Assembly (NCBI GenBank): GCA_039583875.1 | Contig: CM077165.1 | Coordinates: forward strand, 66,638,757-66,702,756 | DNA length: 64,000 bases | Origin: Platanthera guangdongensis | Taxonomy: Eukaryota; Streptophyta; Magnoliopsida; Asparagales; Orchidaceae | Reading direction: 5' to 3' | Shown: in pieces, positions 1 through 11,908 of the stretch | Layout of the letters: each line of letters starts with the position of its first letter | Position numbering within the stretch: position 1 is the stretch's first letter | Translations under genes and position numbers: made by a program | Notes under the pieces: model-generated | What the model saw: only the letters and a program-made list of their open reading frames with translations | Database searches by the model: none | Told to the model about the DNA's origin: nothing

Positions 1-528
1 CTTCTGTCCAGTTCAATAGCGCTTCGGCACTTGTCTGCTTGTCTACGCAAGAGATCTCCAACGTCTCCAACTCCCAACCAAACGCTCGTCATGAAACGAC
101 AGCCAATTGACTTGAGCTGGGGCCCTGCGACTCAACATATCTGAAACTGCATTGCCTTTCTCAAGCACATAGTGAATCTTGAATGTGTAGTCCCCCAGGA
201 ACTCCATCCATCTACGCTGCAGCATGTTTAGATCCTTTTGATCCAACAAGTATTTCAGGCTCTTGTGGTCGGTATAGATATCGACCTTCACCCCGTACAA
301 GTAATGTATCCACAGCTTCAAGGCAAAAATCACAGCCGCTAACTCCAAGTCATGGACCGGATAATTCCTCTCATGCACCTTCAACTGTCGCGAGCCATAT
401 GCTATTACGCTTCCATGTTGCAGCAGCACACAACCTAATCCACTGCCCGAAGCATCGCTGTAGATCTCAAAGCCTTCGGTCCCACTCGGTAAACTAAGAA
501 TCAGCGCTGTGGTCAACCGACGTTTCAA
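1..528 (-). pseudogene. gypsy-1 RNase H region (pol fragment)
   Basis: Partial pol. The frame from 528 down to 43 contains the Ty3/gypsy RNase H signatures: an [10 protein letters not shown] block (first catalytic Asp), an AYGSRQLK block, [13 protein letters not shown] (catalytic Glu), and [11 protein letters not shown] (catalytic Asp), ending near residue 135 in a degenerate VSDMLSRR. The enzyme would remove the RNA strand of the replication intermediate. The frame closes at 43 after a shift near 90, where gypsy-2 reads on towards integrase. The integrase is outside the window. Bases 529-700, the RT/RNase H connection, are out of frame with both neighbours. Confidence 0.85.
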
Positions 529-699
529 CTCCTCAAAAGCTCATGCACACTCAGGCGTCCAAACGAACTTCTGCTCTTTCCTCGTCATAGTCGTGAGGGG
601 TAACGCTATCCGTGAGATGTTCTCTACGAACCGCCTGTAATAGCCGACAAGCCCCAGAAAACAACGGACTTCTGCTACCGTACATAGCACAGGCCAATC

Positions 700-1923
700 T
701 CATATCACAACAATCTTCGCCAGATCCACCGCAATTCCCTCTCCACTGACTATGTGACCAAGGAACCCTACTGAGGATAACCAAAACTCACATTTGGAGA
801 ACTTGGCATACAATTGATTCCTCCTCAGCATCTCCAACACCAAATACAGATGCTTGAAGTGATCCTCCTCACACTGCGAGTACACCAATATGTCGTCGAT
901 GAAGACGATCACAAAGTGGTCCAAGAACTCTCTGAAAGTCCTGTTCATCAGATCCATAAACATCGACGACGCATTAGTCAGCCCAAACGACATGACCGTA
1001 AACTCATAATGCCCGTATCTCGTGCTAAAAGCTGTCTTGGGGATATCACTCTCCCTTATCATCAGCTGATAATAACCGGACATAAGATCCAATTTCGAGT
1101 GTACCGATGACCCAACTAACTGATCGAATAGATCATCAATCCTCGGGATCGGGTACTTGTTCTTCTCCGTTAGCTTGTTCAGCTCTCGAAAATTGATACA
1201 AAGTCTCAAGCTTTTGTCCTTCTTCTTAACAAAAAGGACCGGTGCGCTCCAAGACAACGAACTTGGACGCACATAACCCTGCTCCAACAACTCCTGAAGT
1301 TGTACCTTCAGCACGGCCATCTCCTTAGGAGCTAGCCGATACGGGGAGTGTGACACAGGTTTTGCACCTGGCACTAGCTCGATGATGAAATCAATCTCCC
1401 GTTGTGGTGGGGCTCCAGGAAGATCGCCAGGGAACACATCAGGGTACTCGAATACCACTGAAATACTGTCCAACGTAGGCTTAGGCTTTGCAACCTCCAC
1501 TAGCGTGAAGAACAGCTCTGCTCCAGCACGAACCGTCTTCACTACCTGAAGAGCAGACATCAAAGTCTTGCTCGAGCCTTTCAAGCCCATAAAAGTCGTC
1601 TCACGACCTGTTCCCAACTTAACCTCCTTGCGACTGCAATCAATATAAGCTTGCTGCTCCGAGAGCCAGTCCATGCCAAATATCACGTCGAACTCCACCA
1701 GCGGTAGTAACGACGATTGCAAATCGAACTCCTGACTCCCAATACGAATCTTTAGGCCAGAGACTCTATCCGTGTGTATTGAACACACATTCGGCAACAA
1801 CACATCCAGTTTGTCCTTTGCCATCGAAGAAGGTATTCCAATGCACGATATGAATCCTTCGGACAAAAATGAGTGTGAAGCTTCTATATCAAAGAGTGCT
1901 CTCGCCGGATTCTCATAAATCAA
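700..1923 (-). pseudogene. gypsy-1 protease and reverse transcriptase
   Basis: About 407 codons. The N-terminus is the retroviral-type aspartic protease, but its active site reads DIEAS where gypsy-2 has DTGAS, so both the Thr and Gly of the catalytic loop are lost; the later FGMDWL block remains. The RT domain follows from about residue 150: [21 protein letters not shown], a [13 protein letters not shown] block, [12 protein letters not shown] (first catalytic Asp), [10 protein letters not shown] and an intact [12 protein letters not shown] (catalytic Asp pair). The frame ends at AKIVVI, where RT normally continues into the connection domain; the continuation is in another frame. Function would be gag-pol processing and cDNA synthesis; this copy cannot make an active protease. 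Confidence 0.88.
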
Positions 1924-1995
1924 AAGAAAGCCTACACAAGCAGTGGTAAGGTAACTCGTACATAATAAGTATTTAAAAATTAACTTGCTATAGAT

Positions 1996-2367
1996 TTAAA
2001 CCGTACCTGTCACCACATCTGCTAGCTTGATGGCCTCCTGCTGGCCAAGATTATAAACTCTAAGTTGAGCATAATGGGATGCGGTTGACTCCACCGCCTT
2101 GTCCTTTTCCTCATATGTTGCTCCCAGCTTCCTCTCGGACTTGGAACGTCCGCTCCAGCAATCTCGGGCAAAGTGTCCCTGCTTTCCACAAGTAAAGCAT
2201 CCGCCCGGGATTCGACACGTAGTTTCCCCAGAAGCACCAGAAGAAGGTGTTGGACCTAAAGTCCTAGCCATATTCGACCACCTACGGTACGCAGGCTTTG
2301 AGTTAGCCGGCACCTTGAACTCTGTCTTCTTATCACCAGAGTTTTTATTTGCTTGCACATTCTTCAA
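1996..2367 (-). pseudogene. gypsy-1 gag C-terminal fragment with CCHC zinc knuckle
   Basis: About 123 codons covering only the end of gag. A complete zinc knuckle of the CX2CX4HX4C type is present (CFTCGKQGHFARDC), which binds RNA in nucleocapsids. It is preceded by a basic KKTEFKVP stretch matched in gypsy-2 gag. The capsid part that gypsy-2 carries upstream (about 700 bp) is missing, so the frame begins almost directly after the 5' leader. The frame extends to VVTGTV, the same place where gypsy-2 gag ends, before a change of frame into protease. Confidence 0.82.
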
Positions 2368-2497
2368 ATCCTAAGTGGACATTCATGGGTTCTTTTATGT
2401 TATAATGATGACGCACACATATGTGCTCACCACCCCTTAAAAGAATTCGTCCACGAATTCATTTAAGTTGACCGAAACCAGTAGTTTGATACCAAAT
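2368..2497 (-). promoter_or_regulatory. gypsy-1 5' leader and tRNA-Met primer binding site
   Basis: The leader (CCTAAGTGGACATTCATGGG onward) is nearly identical to 39775-39902 of gypsy-2. Its last bases, 2486-2494, read ttgatacca on the plus strand, that is TGGTATCAA on the element strand: a one-base-decayed priming site for initiator tRNA-Met, which reads TGGTATCAGA in gypsy-2. Confidence 0.72.
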
Positions 2498-3730
2498 TAT
2501 AACGTCCCCTATCCGTCGCATAAAATATAGCAGTAGGTCCGGCCGGGGCCCGACGACATATACCACAGATAGACCGGAAGGTAACGCAATGAAAACCATC
2601 CTGCCAATAACCAACGACCTACACAAAGTACATTCTACCGGAAGCAATTTAAAAGTTGCAAATAAAGAACCCAGCCATAAGCATGAATGCCCACTAAACA
2701 AACCCAGGAGGAATGAACGTACAATACACCAGTAATTGGCCTTATGGCCTTACAATAGTTTACTCAAATTAAAGTGTTTTCCAAAACTCGGCACGCAGGC
2801 CAGTCACACATGAATAATATAAGTAAACATTTAATAATTAGGCCTTCGAGGACCGGCTCAGCAACATGGGATTTTTCCCGCTATTTAGCACTTGGCTCCG
2901 CAGCACCTGCAAGCAACATTCCACCGCAACGGTGACAAACAAAAGCAACGGCCAGCTATGCTGATAAAATATAACGACCCCACCCCCGAACTCGTGGCGG
3001 TGATGCTCCTTCCCTGCACTTTGTTAGCATAACCAAGCAGTATAGTGTAAAAACACTTCATCACATGCGTGGGCATGCACGACCATACACCCCTACTCTC
3101 TGGGCACATTTTAGGTGAACCCGGTCAAAGTCCGCGGTCTCACAACAGCCCCCTGGACGGTAAATCTCGTGAGCATTATGGTCTTTCTGTCCAATGGCTA
3201 AGACCCTCCATCTATGCCAACGGCAAGTGCCAAGTACCTTTAGGTCTCTTTAACCGAACGGCATAGAGCGGGTACGATTCCGTCTAACCCGCTGCTCACA
3301 CGACCCTGTCACCTTAATACATGGGCGCGCATCAAACTTCCCCGAGTCCCAATCCGATCACACTCTTCACATAACTTGGTTATGTGCAAGTTGATTCCCA
3401 AACCACCAAGATGGCAGAATCACACATCTGCCCAGTTTTCCGGGTGCACCTTGGAGTTAGTCCCCAAAGCTACCTGTTGCAATCTACCGCGTAGAAAATC
3501 CGAAAAACAAGCATCGAAGCGGAGTATTCTCCGGCCATTCATGCAATGCAACATCACCGATCCAGACCAACTTTTCCGAGTAGGCTTCACACATCATGCC
3601 TATGTCTGTTTCTCGATTACGGACTCTACATGCTAAACAACGGGGACTATTCTTGTCTACCCAAAGGAACGCCTCACACTCACCGTAAACTCACGAGAGC
3701 GAGCTTCCTATGCAAAGGAAAAAAGAACTT
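2498..3730 (-). repeat. gypsy-1 5' LTR, truncated
   Basis: Aligns by eye with the first 1.2 kb of the gypsy-2 LTR (33043 onward), including the CATATACCACAGA block and the CTATGCAAA block near 3710. The terminal TGTAACAC of gypsy-2 is TATAACGT here. The U3 part carrying the palindromic ACACGCCCGTGT minisatellite is missing, because the LTR breaks off at about 3725. No gene is visible in this stretch; the short ORFs have no recognisable content. Confidence 0.8.
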
Positions 3731-3894
3731 TGGTCATCCTAAACTATTGTTTAGAATTCTACTATTTGCAGACCATGGAGATTTCAAACTTCATGCCTAA
3801 ACTCATTTGGTCTTCTTGGGCTTCCTAGGGTTTTGTCGTGACCTAGTCAGGACAAAACCAATCTTAGGGGTCTAGTTGGAAATGAGATGCTATA
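3731..3894 (-). repeat. Array LTR fragment 0 (tail of a truncated 3' LTR)
   Basis: The sequence from GGTCATCCTAAACTATTG to a degenerate terminus CTATA matches the last 160 bases of LTR b (ends 18461) and LTR c (ends 56803). It is the left boundary of the tandem array and is fused to the broken gypsy-1 LTR. The canonical terminus GTTACA has decayed to CTATA here. Confidence 0.8.
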
Positions 3895-4081
3895 AATCCC
3901 AATAAAGAAAATAAAAATTTCGTTCTCGAAATTCAGGTTAGAATGCGGGGTTTCTACTAAGAGTAACTGAATGTAACATCCCATAGGAAGTCGAACGTAT
4001 GCTTTATCCAGAGAGATCTAGGTATCTCTGCGGCATCAGATCCGGTGGATCCCAAGTATGCTCCTCCTGCACATGGTTCCT

Positions 4082-4450
4082 CTACAGGACCTTGATTAGT
4101 GGGACCTTCTTGTTCCACAAGACCCGCACCGTTGTATCATCTATCCTGACTTTCTCACAACAGACCGATTGATCAAAAGTTGTCGAGCCATCAATACTAA
4201 GAACCTGCTGTTGCGGCTGTAGTACAGCCTTCCAAAGAGAGGATACATGGAATACATCGTGCAAAACCGTTAACTCTGGCAGTAGCTCTAGTCTATAAGC
4301 CAATGGGCCGATCCGCTCTAGGATCCTGTAACACCCCATATTCCTTGGACTAAGCTTCTTCCACCCACGTACCCGCGAGACTTCATGCACGAGACGTATC
4401 TTCAGGAATACACAGTCTCCATCCTGAAACTCTACTTGGTAATGTCACAC
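4082..4450 (-). pseudogene. Integrase C-terminal remnant, array copy 1
   Basis: The frame reads a KKLSPRNMG block, then YRILERIGPLAYRLEL, then LHDVFHVSSL. These are the conserved landmarks of the Ty3/gypsy integrase C-terminal domain (KLSPRFIGPFEI / VAYRLALP / VHDVFHVSML in autonomous relatives). It ends in VRVLWNKKVPLIKVL, the start of the chromodomain-like tail. The catalytic DDE core is absent and the preceding sequence is frameshifted. It is a fossil of the autonomous parent, useful for lineage assignment, with no expected function. Confidence 0.8.
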
Positions 4451-6116
4451 ATCTTAATATTTGGCCAGTCTGCCCAAGCCCTCCAGCATCCTATCTCAAA
4501 ACAGTGACACTTGGGTATCTGTGTTCTTCACCAATTCCGAGCTGAGTGCTTTTGGATCCTCGTCCTAGATCCATGACATTGGAATCCTGAACCTCCGTAG
4601 GAGGGTGGAGAGTTGTGTTTAATGTCGGCCGAGAGCCAAGATAAGACTGGATTGATGTTCTCTCCTTGGACTTACACTATCCATCCTGATTCGACACAAT
4701 CATCTTGAGCACACCATGATAACAGATAACTACTCACAAATTTCATGAAACACCTATGAGAGTTTTCTTTCAGGTCGGGGTGACCCCAGCTATCTCGGCC
4801 AGTCTATCATTGATTTTCTAATTATAATTATGCCCGGAGTGGGGATGAGGAATCCTATGTATGAAAATCCCTATTTATATCCTCGAAGTTCCACACTAAC
4901 TCAGGCAATGACTGTAACAATTCCACAAAAATTCTTGCACTTAACCTTCATCGAGCGACAGACCTCACCGTGCATCACAAAATCCATGACGCCCTTCTTC
5001 ACTCCAGGGAGATACACGTTCCGAGATACACCAAACTTCTGGTGATTAAATTTCTCATTTGTATGGGTAGACAATGACTCTATAAAATCTCCACTTCACA
5101 ATCAGATTTTTATCCCTAAAAATATGCCCGAGTAGCACCGGATACGGTTTACGTCCATTTCTCTATATTCACGATGCAAAGTTCTGTAGATGAGGTCTAA
5201 GGGATACCCAAGTCAATAACTAATTTGCACAATAAATAAAAGACAAGCCCCCAATAAACAAAAGATAAGCCCCTACCTCCCTTGGGCTAAGTATCTTCGA
5301 TATTGCCATGTTGTATCCGTCCTAGCTGGGTGCACAGTTCCTAGTGCATCAATCTTCGACTTGGGGTTCCAACCTGAAACTTGTTGATATACTCCATACT
5401 TTAAACCCTCCGAGTCAGATTTACGACAACCTTATCCGGGTCAAAAAGTTTCCAATCCCAACCGAGTCTCTTCCGAACTTGAATTCCTATCCGACCCTCG
5501 GTGCTTGTCGTGGTGGTTGTCTCCAGGTAATATTTTTACTGATACGAGGGTTGAGTCTATGTGTCTTCTACCATTCTGCTAATGGATTTTTGGTTCCAAT
5601 TCTCCTTAAAGCAGTCCTTCCGGTTTGAGTAATCCTTGATAGGGACCGTAGGGCCACCTGAGTTTATGGCTTAGGTAGCCATTCTCGTGTTATACTCCTC
5701 CTTTATTCTCTTTAGGTATCTCCTTATCTTAACCAAGTCCATACCCGAGGTCTAATTCAGATTAGGGCATACTATATGTTATCGTGATTAGTCATGTTTC
5801 CTAGTGGGTTGAGTTTAACTCTTTGACAAGAGAATTATAAGATGGGAACTTCGCAGCCGGAGGTGCTCCCTGCTAGGTACAAGGTTTGCCGCATGCTACA
5901 AAGAAGAATTCCAATTGTTAGCTAGCGTACAAATGGAATGAATGGAAGGAGAAAAATGGACTTCTACATATGATTTCCCTTATGGGCACACCACTTCTTC
6001 AGCTTCTAGTTTATCCACAAACAAAGCTCGCGTGAGGGTGGCCTATGGTTTTTGTGGACTACTTCTCTTTCGATCGAGGTTTGCTCTGAACACACAGGTC
6101 TGAGGATCGAAACCTC

Positions 6117-6128
6117 GCTCTGATACCA
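6117..6128 (-). promoter_or_regulatory. Primer binding site (initiator tRNA-Met), array copy 1
   Basis: Plus-strand gctctgatacca is TGGTATCAGAGC on the element strand, the standard complement of plant initiator tRNA-Met. It lies 2 nt from the LTR start at 6131, so LTR a acts as the 5' LTR of internal region 1. Confidence 0.88.
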
Positions 6129-7444
6129 CTTGTAAGACCCCTTTTTTCAAACCCCGGGTCTTATGCCCAGAACCGCCGTTTTGCAGTGGCCCCGACACTC
6201 GGGAAAGCCGGCAGTACAATACACCGATTCTGCCAGCCTTTTCGATCATCACAGAGAGAGCAGTAATCATAAACAGAGTTATAATCAGGTTCACAAATAC
6301 CATAAATAATATGAGAAATCACAACAAGTCCATAAGTAGAAAAGAGAGTACTACAAAGTAACAAAGTCGAAAATACAAACAGGTTTAAGCTCGGTACATC
6401 AGATCCTCACTACAATCTCTCGCGGATGCTATAAAAGACTCACTCATGGAGCTGGTCGCTGGTGCTCCGGTACTAGACTATCCCACCTCCATGCGCACCG
6501 TACTCTGCTTTATGGTGGTCCCTATGCTGCTGGTCCATGTCTCCCCTCCAGAGCCCTTGTAATGTTGTGGTCCGAAAACCATTAGTCATAAAGACTAAGC
6601 CCTATCATCCCCTACCCCTACCCCATGGCTCCTAGGCACCGAGAGGGGAGGAGGAAAGGGAAGCTACAAAGGTGGAGAGTAAGCAAGTATGTGATAGTGG
6701 AACTAGTCTAGCAGTTATTTATATTTTATAAACAGCTAAGCAAGAAAAGTACATGCTAGCAGTTCTATAATAGTACGTAGTAAGGTATGCAAGTAGAGTA
6801 AAGTAACATATGTAACAATGACAAGGTAAAAAGTAAGTAACCTTAATTTATATGAATGGCCATACAAACTTATAAGTTAAGGCATCTTCTGCAAGGCTCC
6901 CATCGTATAAAAAGTCACATACCAATTTATACGTTGGGGTGACGGTTGTATGCAAGTATGAGTGTAGTGATATGCTTTGCCATGATTCATGCAAGTACAA
7001 CACACGCACACGACTCTATGCGCACAGACCTTTAGTTCCCCCTATTTGGGCAGGTAGCTTCACTCCCAGGAACCTCTGTAGTGGCAAACAGAGACAGTGG
7101 GTTGGGCCCCCCACTCCTAGGAGGGTATCCACATACCAGGCCTAGCCCTCCCGTATGCCCCTAGAAGAACACAACCTAGAGTATCTGCGTACTAATGTTG
7201 GCCATATCCACCAAACTTTCTTTGGCTAAGTGTCCCACACCGCCGAGTCAATGTATCGACGTCGGTGTGAACGATCGTCCAATTTCGAAGACCCACCACC
7301 TTATTTTTTATCCAAAACCTTCCGAGCCACCGACTCCCCGGACTATCCCGTCCGTGCATCTACCTTCCAAACATACCGTCCGGATGACAATCAAACCAAC
7401 CTAATCAACCTCTCGAGCAACCGGGGTGTGTGAATATGAAACCC

Positions 7445-7452
7445 TATTTATA
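7445..7452 (-). promoter_or_regulatory. Candidate TATA box in array LTR a
   Basis: Plus-strand tatttata is TATAAATA on the element strand, followed by GGGTTTC. It would place U3 at 7453-11056 and R-U5 at about 6131-7420. LTRs b and c have TATAACTA at the same place, so only copy a keeps a perfect box. Confidence 0.4.
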
Positions 7453-10189
7453 CTAGTTGCTCTTGTAGTTTATTATTCTTACTGTTTAGGTTAGCCCAGG
7501 ACTTCCCAAGGTATTCCTGGTGAAGGGATCTCGAGGGCACTAGGAACTATGATGGTAGCTGGATCCCATCATTCCCTTTCGCAAGGCACTTACTATTATT
7601 GATTGTTAACCAACTCCCAATCCCTTAAATGTTGTACTGGATCTAACCCTAGTGTATTTGACACTTTATCTCCTATGGGGAAGATGATGTTTCGTCGACC
7701 CCGAGCACCTCTTAACATTAGCCAAACTTCTCACTCCTCATCACGACTCCTGATGATAATCTCATTTCCCTTACCAGACCAACACACTAATATCCCAACT
7801 CCCTAAGTTCATTTTGCACCATATTTTGATTTCTGCAATTTTTACTAAACGCAGAACATCCTAAGCCATATGATGTGTACAATGGGAGGTACTCTAATTA
7901 TCATACAAAATCCCTATATATTTATTGGGGGTCTATCATGACTTGATTAGCATAAATTCAGAATTTTATAATTTTCCTAATTTATTTGAGAATTTATTTA
8001 ATTTCCAAAGTGATCTAAATGCCATAGTTTGAACATGAAGTACTATTTTCAGGCATGCAAAATGTTCCACAAAATGATGGTAAATAAAAGACTACCATTT
8101 ATCAGTAAATCCAAGGTCTCCAAATTTTTCAGTAAGACTTAAACCTCTAGACATATTTTTTGAACCAAACCTACATTACCCAAATTAGAGAGGCAAGTGA
8201 TGTCAATACTCTTCTAACAATTCTGAGAAAATTCAAGGACGAATATAAAGACATATAAATACTTCAGGTCAAGTTTCACAATTTATCAGTGAATAATGAA
8301 CTCTATAATTGAATTTCTCATGATATTCCAAGTAATATGTAAATGAACTAAGTACATCAATTATTCATCTAAAAATTGAAATAAAATTCCCATATGAACA
8401 TATTGACCACGAAACACTACCGATCAATTTTCATAATTTTCCAATAAAAAGGGAGCTTTAAATCTATCAGTGATCATATTCCCGTTTTTATGCATTTGTG
8501 AAGTAAGTACTGGAAATACACATCCAAAAATTGTAATAAAATTCAAGTAAGAGTAAATTGACCTAAAACATTCTCTGCCCAAATTCCATAACTTCCTACT
8601 AAACAACGTGATCATAATAATAAAAAGATTAGAAGGGAAATTTCATGTACTATAAGGGAGGTACTAAGTGAAATGTTCCTAAATTACTTATAAAATCTCC
8701 AGAGGCTATAATTAACCCTATGACCATACCTACACAGTTTCTTAACTTTTCATTAAGTTTTGGTGGCTTATCTTGCATGTATAAGGGATGTGCCCCAAAC
8801 TAGCGTTAGAGTTTTTGAGGGGTTTATCCATCTCTAAATCTACTAAGACTTTCACCAGAGGACTTCAGCCACCCTAGAGTCCTCTCTACCAAATTTCAAA
8901 TCCATACTAGGGAATTTGACCACATGCCCTTCACAAACCCCCAAAGACCAACCTTTCGGTTTGGTCTTGGGTCCTAGGGCAAATCTACCCTAAACCACAC
9001 CATAATCCATAAGAGGGTGTTAAATGTCATGTCAAAGCAGAGGCCAAAATTTCAACCTCTGTTGAGGTGGTTTGGTCACTCAAACCCACAAGGGGCACTT
9101 TGACCTAAATACCCCTCTAAGGGCAAGGCTAGGGTTTGCTTATTTCCAAACTAAATAATAACCAAATGGGATGAAAATTTATACACGGCCTTATGATGAC
9201 CACAAGGACCACGCGCCAAATTTTGGGAGGGTTTGGAGGTCATTAGACCTATTAAATAATTCTTACATGGATTATTAAATTCGTACAAAAACTTTAGAAA
9301 AATGTTTTCCAAAAATTCCCAATTTTGGATATGTTCTAGGTATAGGTAAGGATGATCCCCATCCAAAATCTCAGGTTATTTGGATGGATGGATTGATGGG
9401 GGCACTCAAAATAGTCTTTGGTCTAGCCTAGGTATAGTCCTCACCAAAATTATTGCTGTGCACCTAAGTACTTTTAATAGTTAATTTAAAACAGCCCAGT
9501 AAACAGGACAGAAATACAAAAAATCAAAATAAATAATTATGATCCAGCACGAAACTTGAAGTAGATCCAACGGCTCCTGGTCATCTTCTTCCTCTAGCCA
9601 AGGGCTGGGAATGCCCGAAACTGGAGCAACTTACAAGCCCTTTTCCCGGCCACCCGGCTACCTCCCTGGCCGGCCACCACCGCCACCACCTTTGTTGAGG
9701 TGGTGGCTATCGCCGGGCGGTGGCACGGCTGCCGGAGGGGCGGATTCCGACGAGCCTGAGTGGTTGAAAACCATGAAATTTCTGAAATTTCTCTCACCTA
9801 ATACGGCTGAATTGAGCCCGATTTCTCTCCTAAAGGATTTAAAGTTCTAGCCCACGAAGAGAGGAGTAGAGGAGAACCTATGTGGGGGGTTGTTTCCTTG
9901 CCGGCCTCCGCGTCGCCATTTCTAGCGGTGGAGCTTTTCGTGCTCAACAACTGTACATCCAACTACCTCTGCTCCTTAAGTGGGATGGTGGAAACGATTG
10001 CTCTTTGTCTATGGAAGCTTTTAAAAGAGCCAAATGAGGGGATAGGGAGGGTCATAGCTTGAAGTCTCATTTCCACCATTAATGGGGAATTTTGTGAAAC
10101 TGAATTCTCATTGAATTTAGCCGCTTGGTGACCTGAAGAATGCTGGTAACTACTCCCCTACTCCTAAGGAGTTGAATCCAGCCATCAAT

Positions 10190-10260
10190 GGGGTGGGGGG
10201 GAGTGGGGGGGAGTGGGGGAGTGGGGGGGAGTGGGGGAGTGGGGGGGGGGGGTTGTGGGG
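10190..10260 (+). repeat. G-rich minisatellite in array LTR a
   Basis: Repeated (G)5-10-AGT units occupy about 70 bp, expanded relative to LTR b (17454-17478) and LTR c (55798-55812). Four or more closely spaced G-runs make G-quadruplex formation possible on the plus strand; the element strand is C-rich. Confidence 0.85.
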
Positions 10261-10659
10261 TTTCACCTTCCATGCAATTATTGACCCATCTTTATCTCTC
10301 CTCCTTATTGAAAAAATTGATTTCAGCCACCTTGGGTGGCTGGCCATGGCTATTTAACTCCTCAAAACTTATGAGGGGGAATGTATTCAGCCTTTGGAAT
10401 CAATTGGAGAGGCCCTTGGTCTCCCTTGGCCATGAATGGCCTCCTTTTCTCACTTTCTCTCTTCCATTAAAGGGAAAAAATGGAGCTTGCTCTCTCGTAC
10501 TCACCATGGCCGAATTTTGATGTCTCCTCCAGCCTATTAGTAGCCCACTAACTCATATTAATAATAACAATGAGGTTAGCCCAAGTGGTGGAAAAGGGTT
10601 TGAGCTTGGGTTAGTCAATTTGTGCTAATTTGACTTAACACTAGAATAGAGTTTACCTT

Positions 10660-10990
10660 GGTCAACATGACCATTTGGGTTGACTCCAATGGGTCCTTGG
10701 TGACACATTGGCCTCCCCGAAGGTCTAGGAAGGCTTGGGTATGGTTGGTTGGGCACCTTGGTGGTCACTTGACTCTTAGTTAGGGTACTTGACCTTTTTA
10801 GGGCAAGTGTTGACTTGGGTCAACTTAGTCTCTCTAATTGATCCCAATGGGTCCTTGGTGACACATTGGCCTCCATTAGGGCTCTGAAAGGTCTTGGTAT
10901 GGTCACTTGGGCATATTAGAGGACAATTGCCCTTAGTTAGGGCACCTTGCCCAATTTAGGGCTATGGTGGACTTGGGTCAATTTGACCAC
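10660..10990 (-). repeat. About 160-bp internal tandem duplication in array LTR a
   Basis: The word ATGGGTCCTTGGTGACACAT recurs at about 10688 and 10848 within two diverged copies of a unit of roughly 160 bp. LTRs b (17860-18280) and c (56200-56620) have the same two copies plus a third, more degenerate one that LTR a has lost by deletion. Confidence 0.7.
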
Positions 10991-11243
10991 TTGGTCTTCT
11001 TGGATTTCCTAAGGTTTTGTCACTCTTAGGGGTCTAATTGGAAATGGGATGTTACAAATCCCAATAAAAAAAATAAAAATTTCTTCCTCGAAATTCAGGT
11101 TAGGCTGCGGGGTTTCTACTAAGAGTAGCTGAATGTAACATCCCATAGGAAGTTGAACATATACTTTACCCGGAGAGATCCGGGTATCTCTACGACATAA
11201 GACCCGGTGGCTCCCACGTATGCTCCTCCTGCCCATGGTTCCT

Positions 11244-11908
11244 CTACAAGACCTTGACCAGTGGGACCTTCTTGCGCCGCAAGACCCGCACCGCTGTATC
11301 ATCTATCCTGACGTGCTCACAGCAGACCGATTGATCAAAAGTTGTTGAGCCATATATACAAAGAACCTGCTGTTCCGGCCGTAGTAGAGCTTTCCTAAGA
11401 GAGGAGACGTGGAAGACATCATGCAAAACCGCTAACTCCGACAGTATCTCCAGTCTATAAGCCAATGGGCCGCTCCGCTTCAGGATCCTGTAATACCCCA
11501 TATTCCTTGGACTGAGCTTCTTCTGCCCGCATAGCCGCGACACTTCATGCACCAGACGTATCTTCAGGAATACACAGTCTCCATCCTGAAACTCTACTTG
11601 GCAATCACACACATTGTAATATTTGGCCAGTCTGCTATAGGTCTCCAACATCCTATCTCAAAACAGTGACACTTGGGTATCTGTGTTATCCACCAATTCT
11701 GAGCCGAGTGCCTTTGGATCCTCGTCCTTGATCCATGACAGTGGAATCCTGAACCTCCGTACAAGGCTGGAGAGTTATGTTGAATGTCTGCCGAGAACCC
11801 AGATAAGCATGGACTGATGTTCTCTCCTTCGACGTACACTATCCATCCTGATTCAACACGATCATCATGAGCACACCATGATAACGGATAACTACTCACA
11901 AATTTCAT
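11244..11908 (-). pseudogene. Integrase C-terminal remnant, array copy 2
   Basis: This is the longest of the three remnants. The frame from 11651 to 11244 carries VEFQDGDCVFLKIRLV, QKKLSPRNMGYYRILK, LAYRLEILSEL, LHDVFHVSSLRKALL and VRVLRRKKVPLVKVL. In Ty3/gypsy elements these mark the integrase C-terminal domain, from the VGDxVFLK strand to the region just before the chromodomain. The adjoining frame 11594-11908 holds shifted remains of the segment just N-terminal. The core DDE domain is missing, so no integrase activity is possible. Confidence 0.82.

Larger units (their letters stand above)
1..3730 (-). mobile_element. gypsy-1: truncated Ty3/gypsy (chromovirus-like) retrotransposon fragment
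   Basis: Minus-strand remnant that parallels gypsy-2 (33043-41878): from right to left it shows an LTR piece, a tRNA-Met priming site, the gag C-terminus, protease, reverse transcriptase and part of RNase H, then leaves the window on the left. Most of gag is deleted. The 5' LTR stops at about 3725, where it abuts the 3' tail of an unrelated LTR (3731-3894). The protease motif is destroyed and the reading frame shifts near 715 and again near 90, so this copy is dead. The close match in domain order and wording to gypsy-2 shows the two are one family; gypsy-1 is clearly the more decayed. Confidence 0.9.
3895..6130 (-). mobile_element. Array internal region 1 (non-autonomous gypsy derivative)
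   Basis: 2236 bp between LTR fragment 0 and LTR a. On the minus strand it runs from a priming site (6117-6128) through about 1.3 kb with no recognisable gene, to an integrase C-terminal remnant (4082-4450), and then to the 3' LTR. Gag, protease, RT, RNase H and the integrase core are absent. Its size matches internal regions 2 and 3 (2234 and 2236 bp), so the shortened form was established before the array formed. Short ORFs on both strands between 4830 and 5630 recur in the other copies but match no family I know. Confidence 0.82.
6131..11056 (-). repeat. Array LTR a (4926 bp), shared by internal regions 1 and 2
   Basis: Starts TGTAAGACCCC and ends GGGATGTTACA, with a priming site on its left and the next integrase-end region on its right. 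It therefore serves as 5' LTR for region 1 and 3' LTR for region 2. It is shorter than LTRs b and c because of two deletions: about 110 bp near 9450 and about 180 bp near 10995, the second between repeated CACTTGG-like words. It contains a G-rich minisatellite and an internal 160-bp duplication. No credible gene is present; Gly- and Pro-rich ORFs at 10079-10520 come from the G-tracts. Confidence 0.88.

Noticed and set aside
4830..5628. Recurrent ORFs in array internal regions (also near 11992 and 19396)
   Set aside because: Repeated only because the unit is repeated; frames differ between copies and contain no recognised domain.
10079..10520. Gly-rich and Pro-rich ORFs
   Set aside because: Products of the G-run minisatellite; length differs between LTR copies and no frame is conserved.
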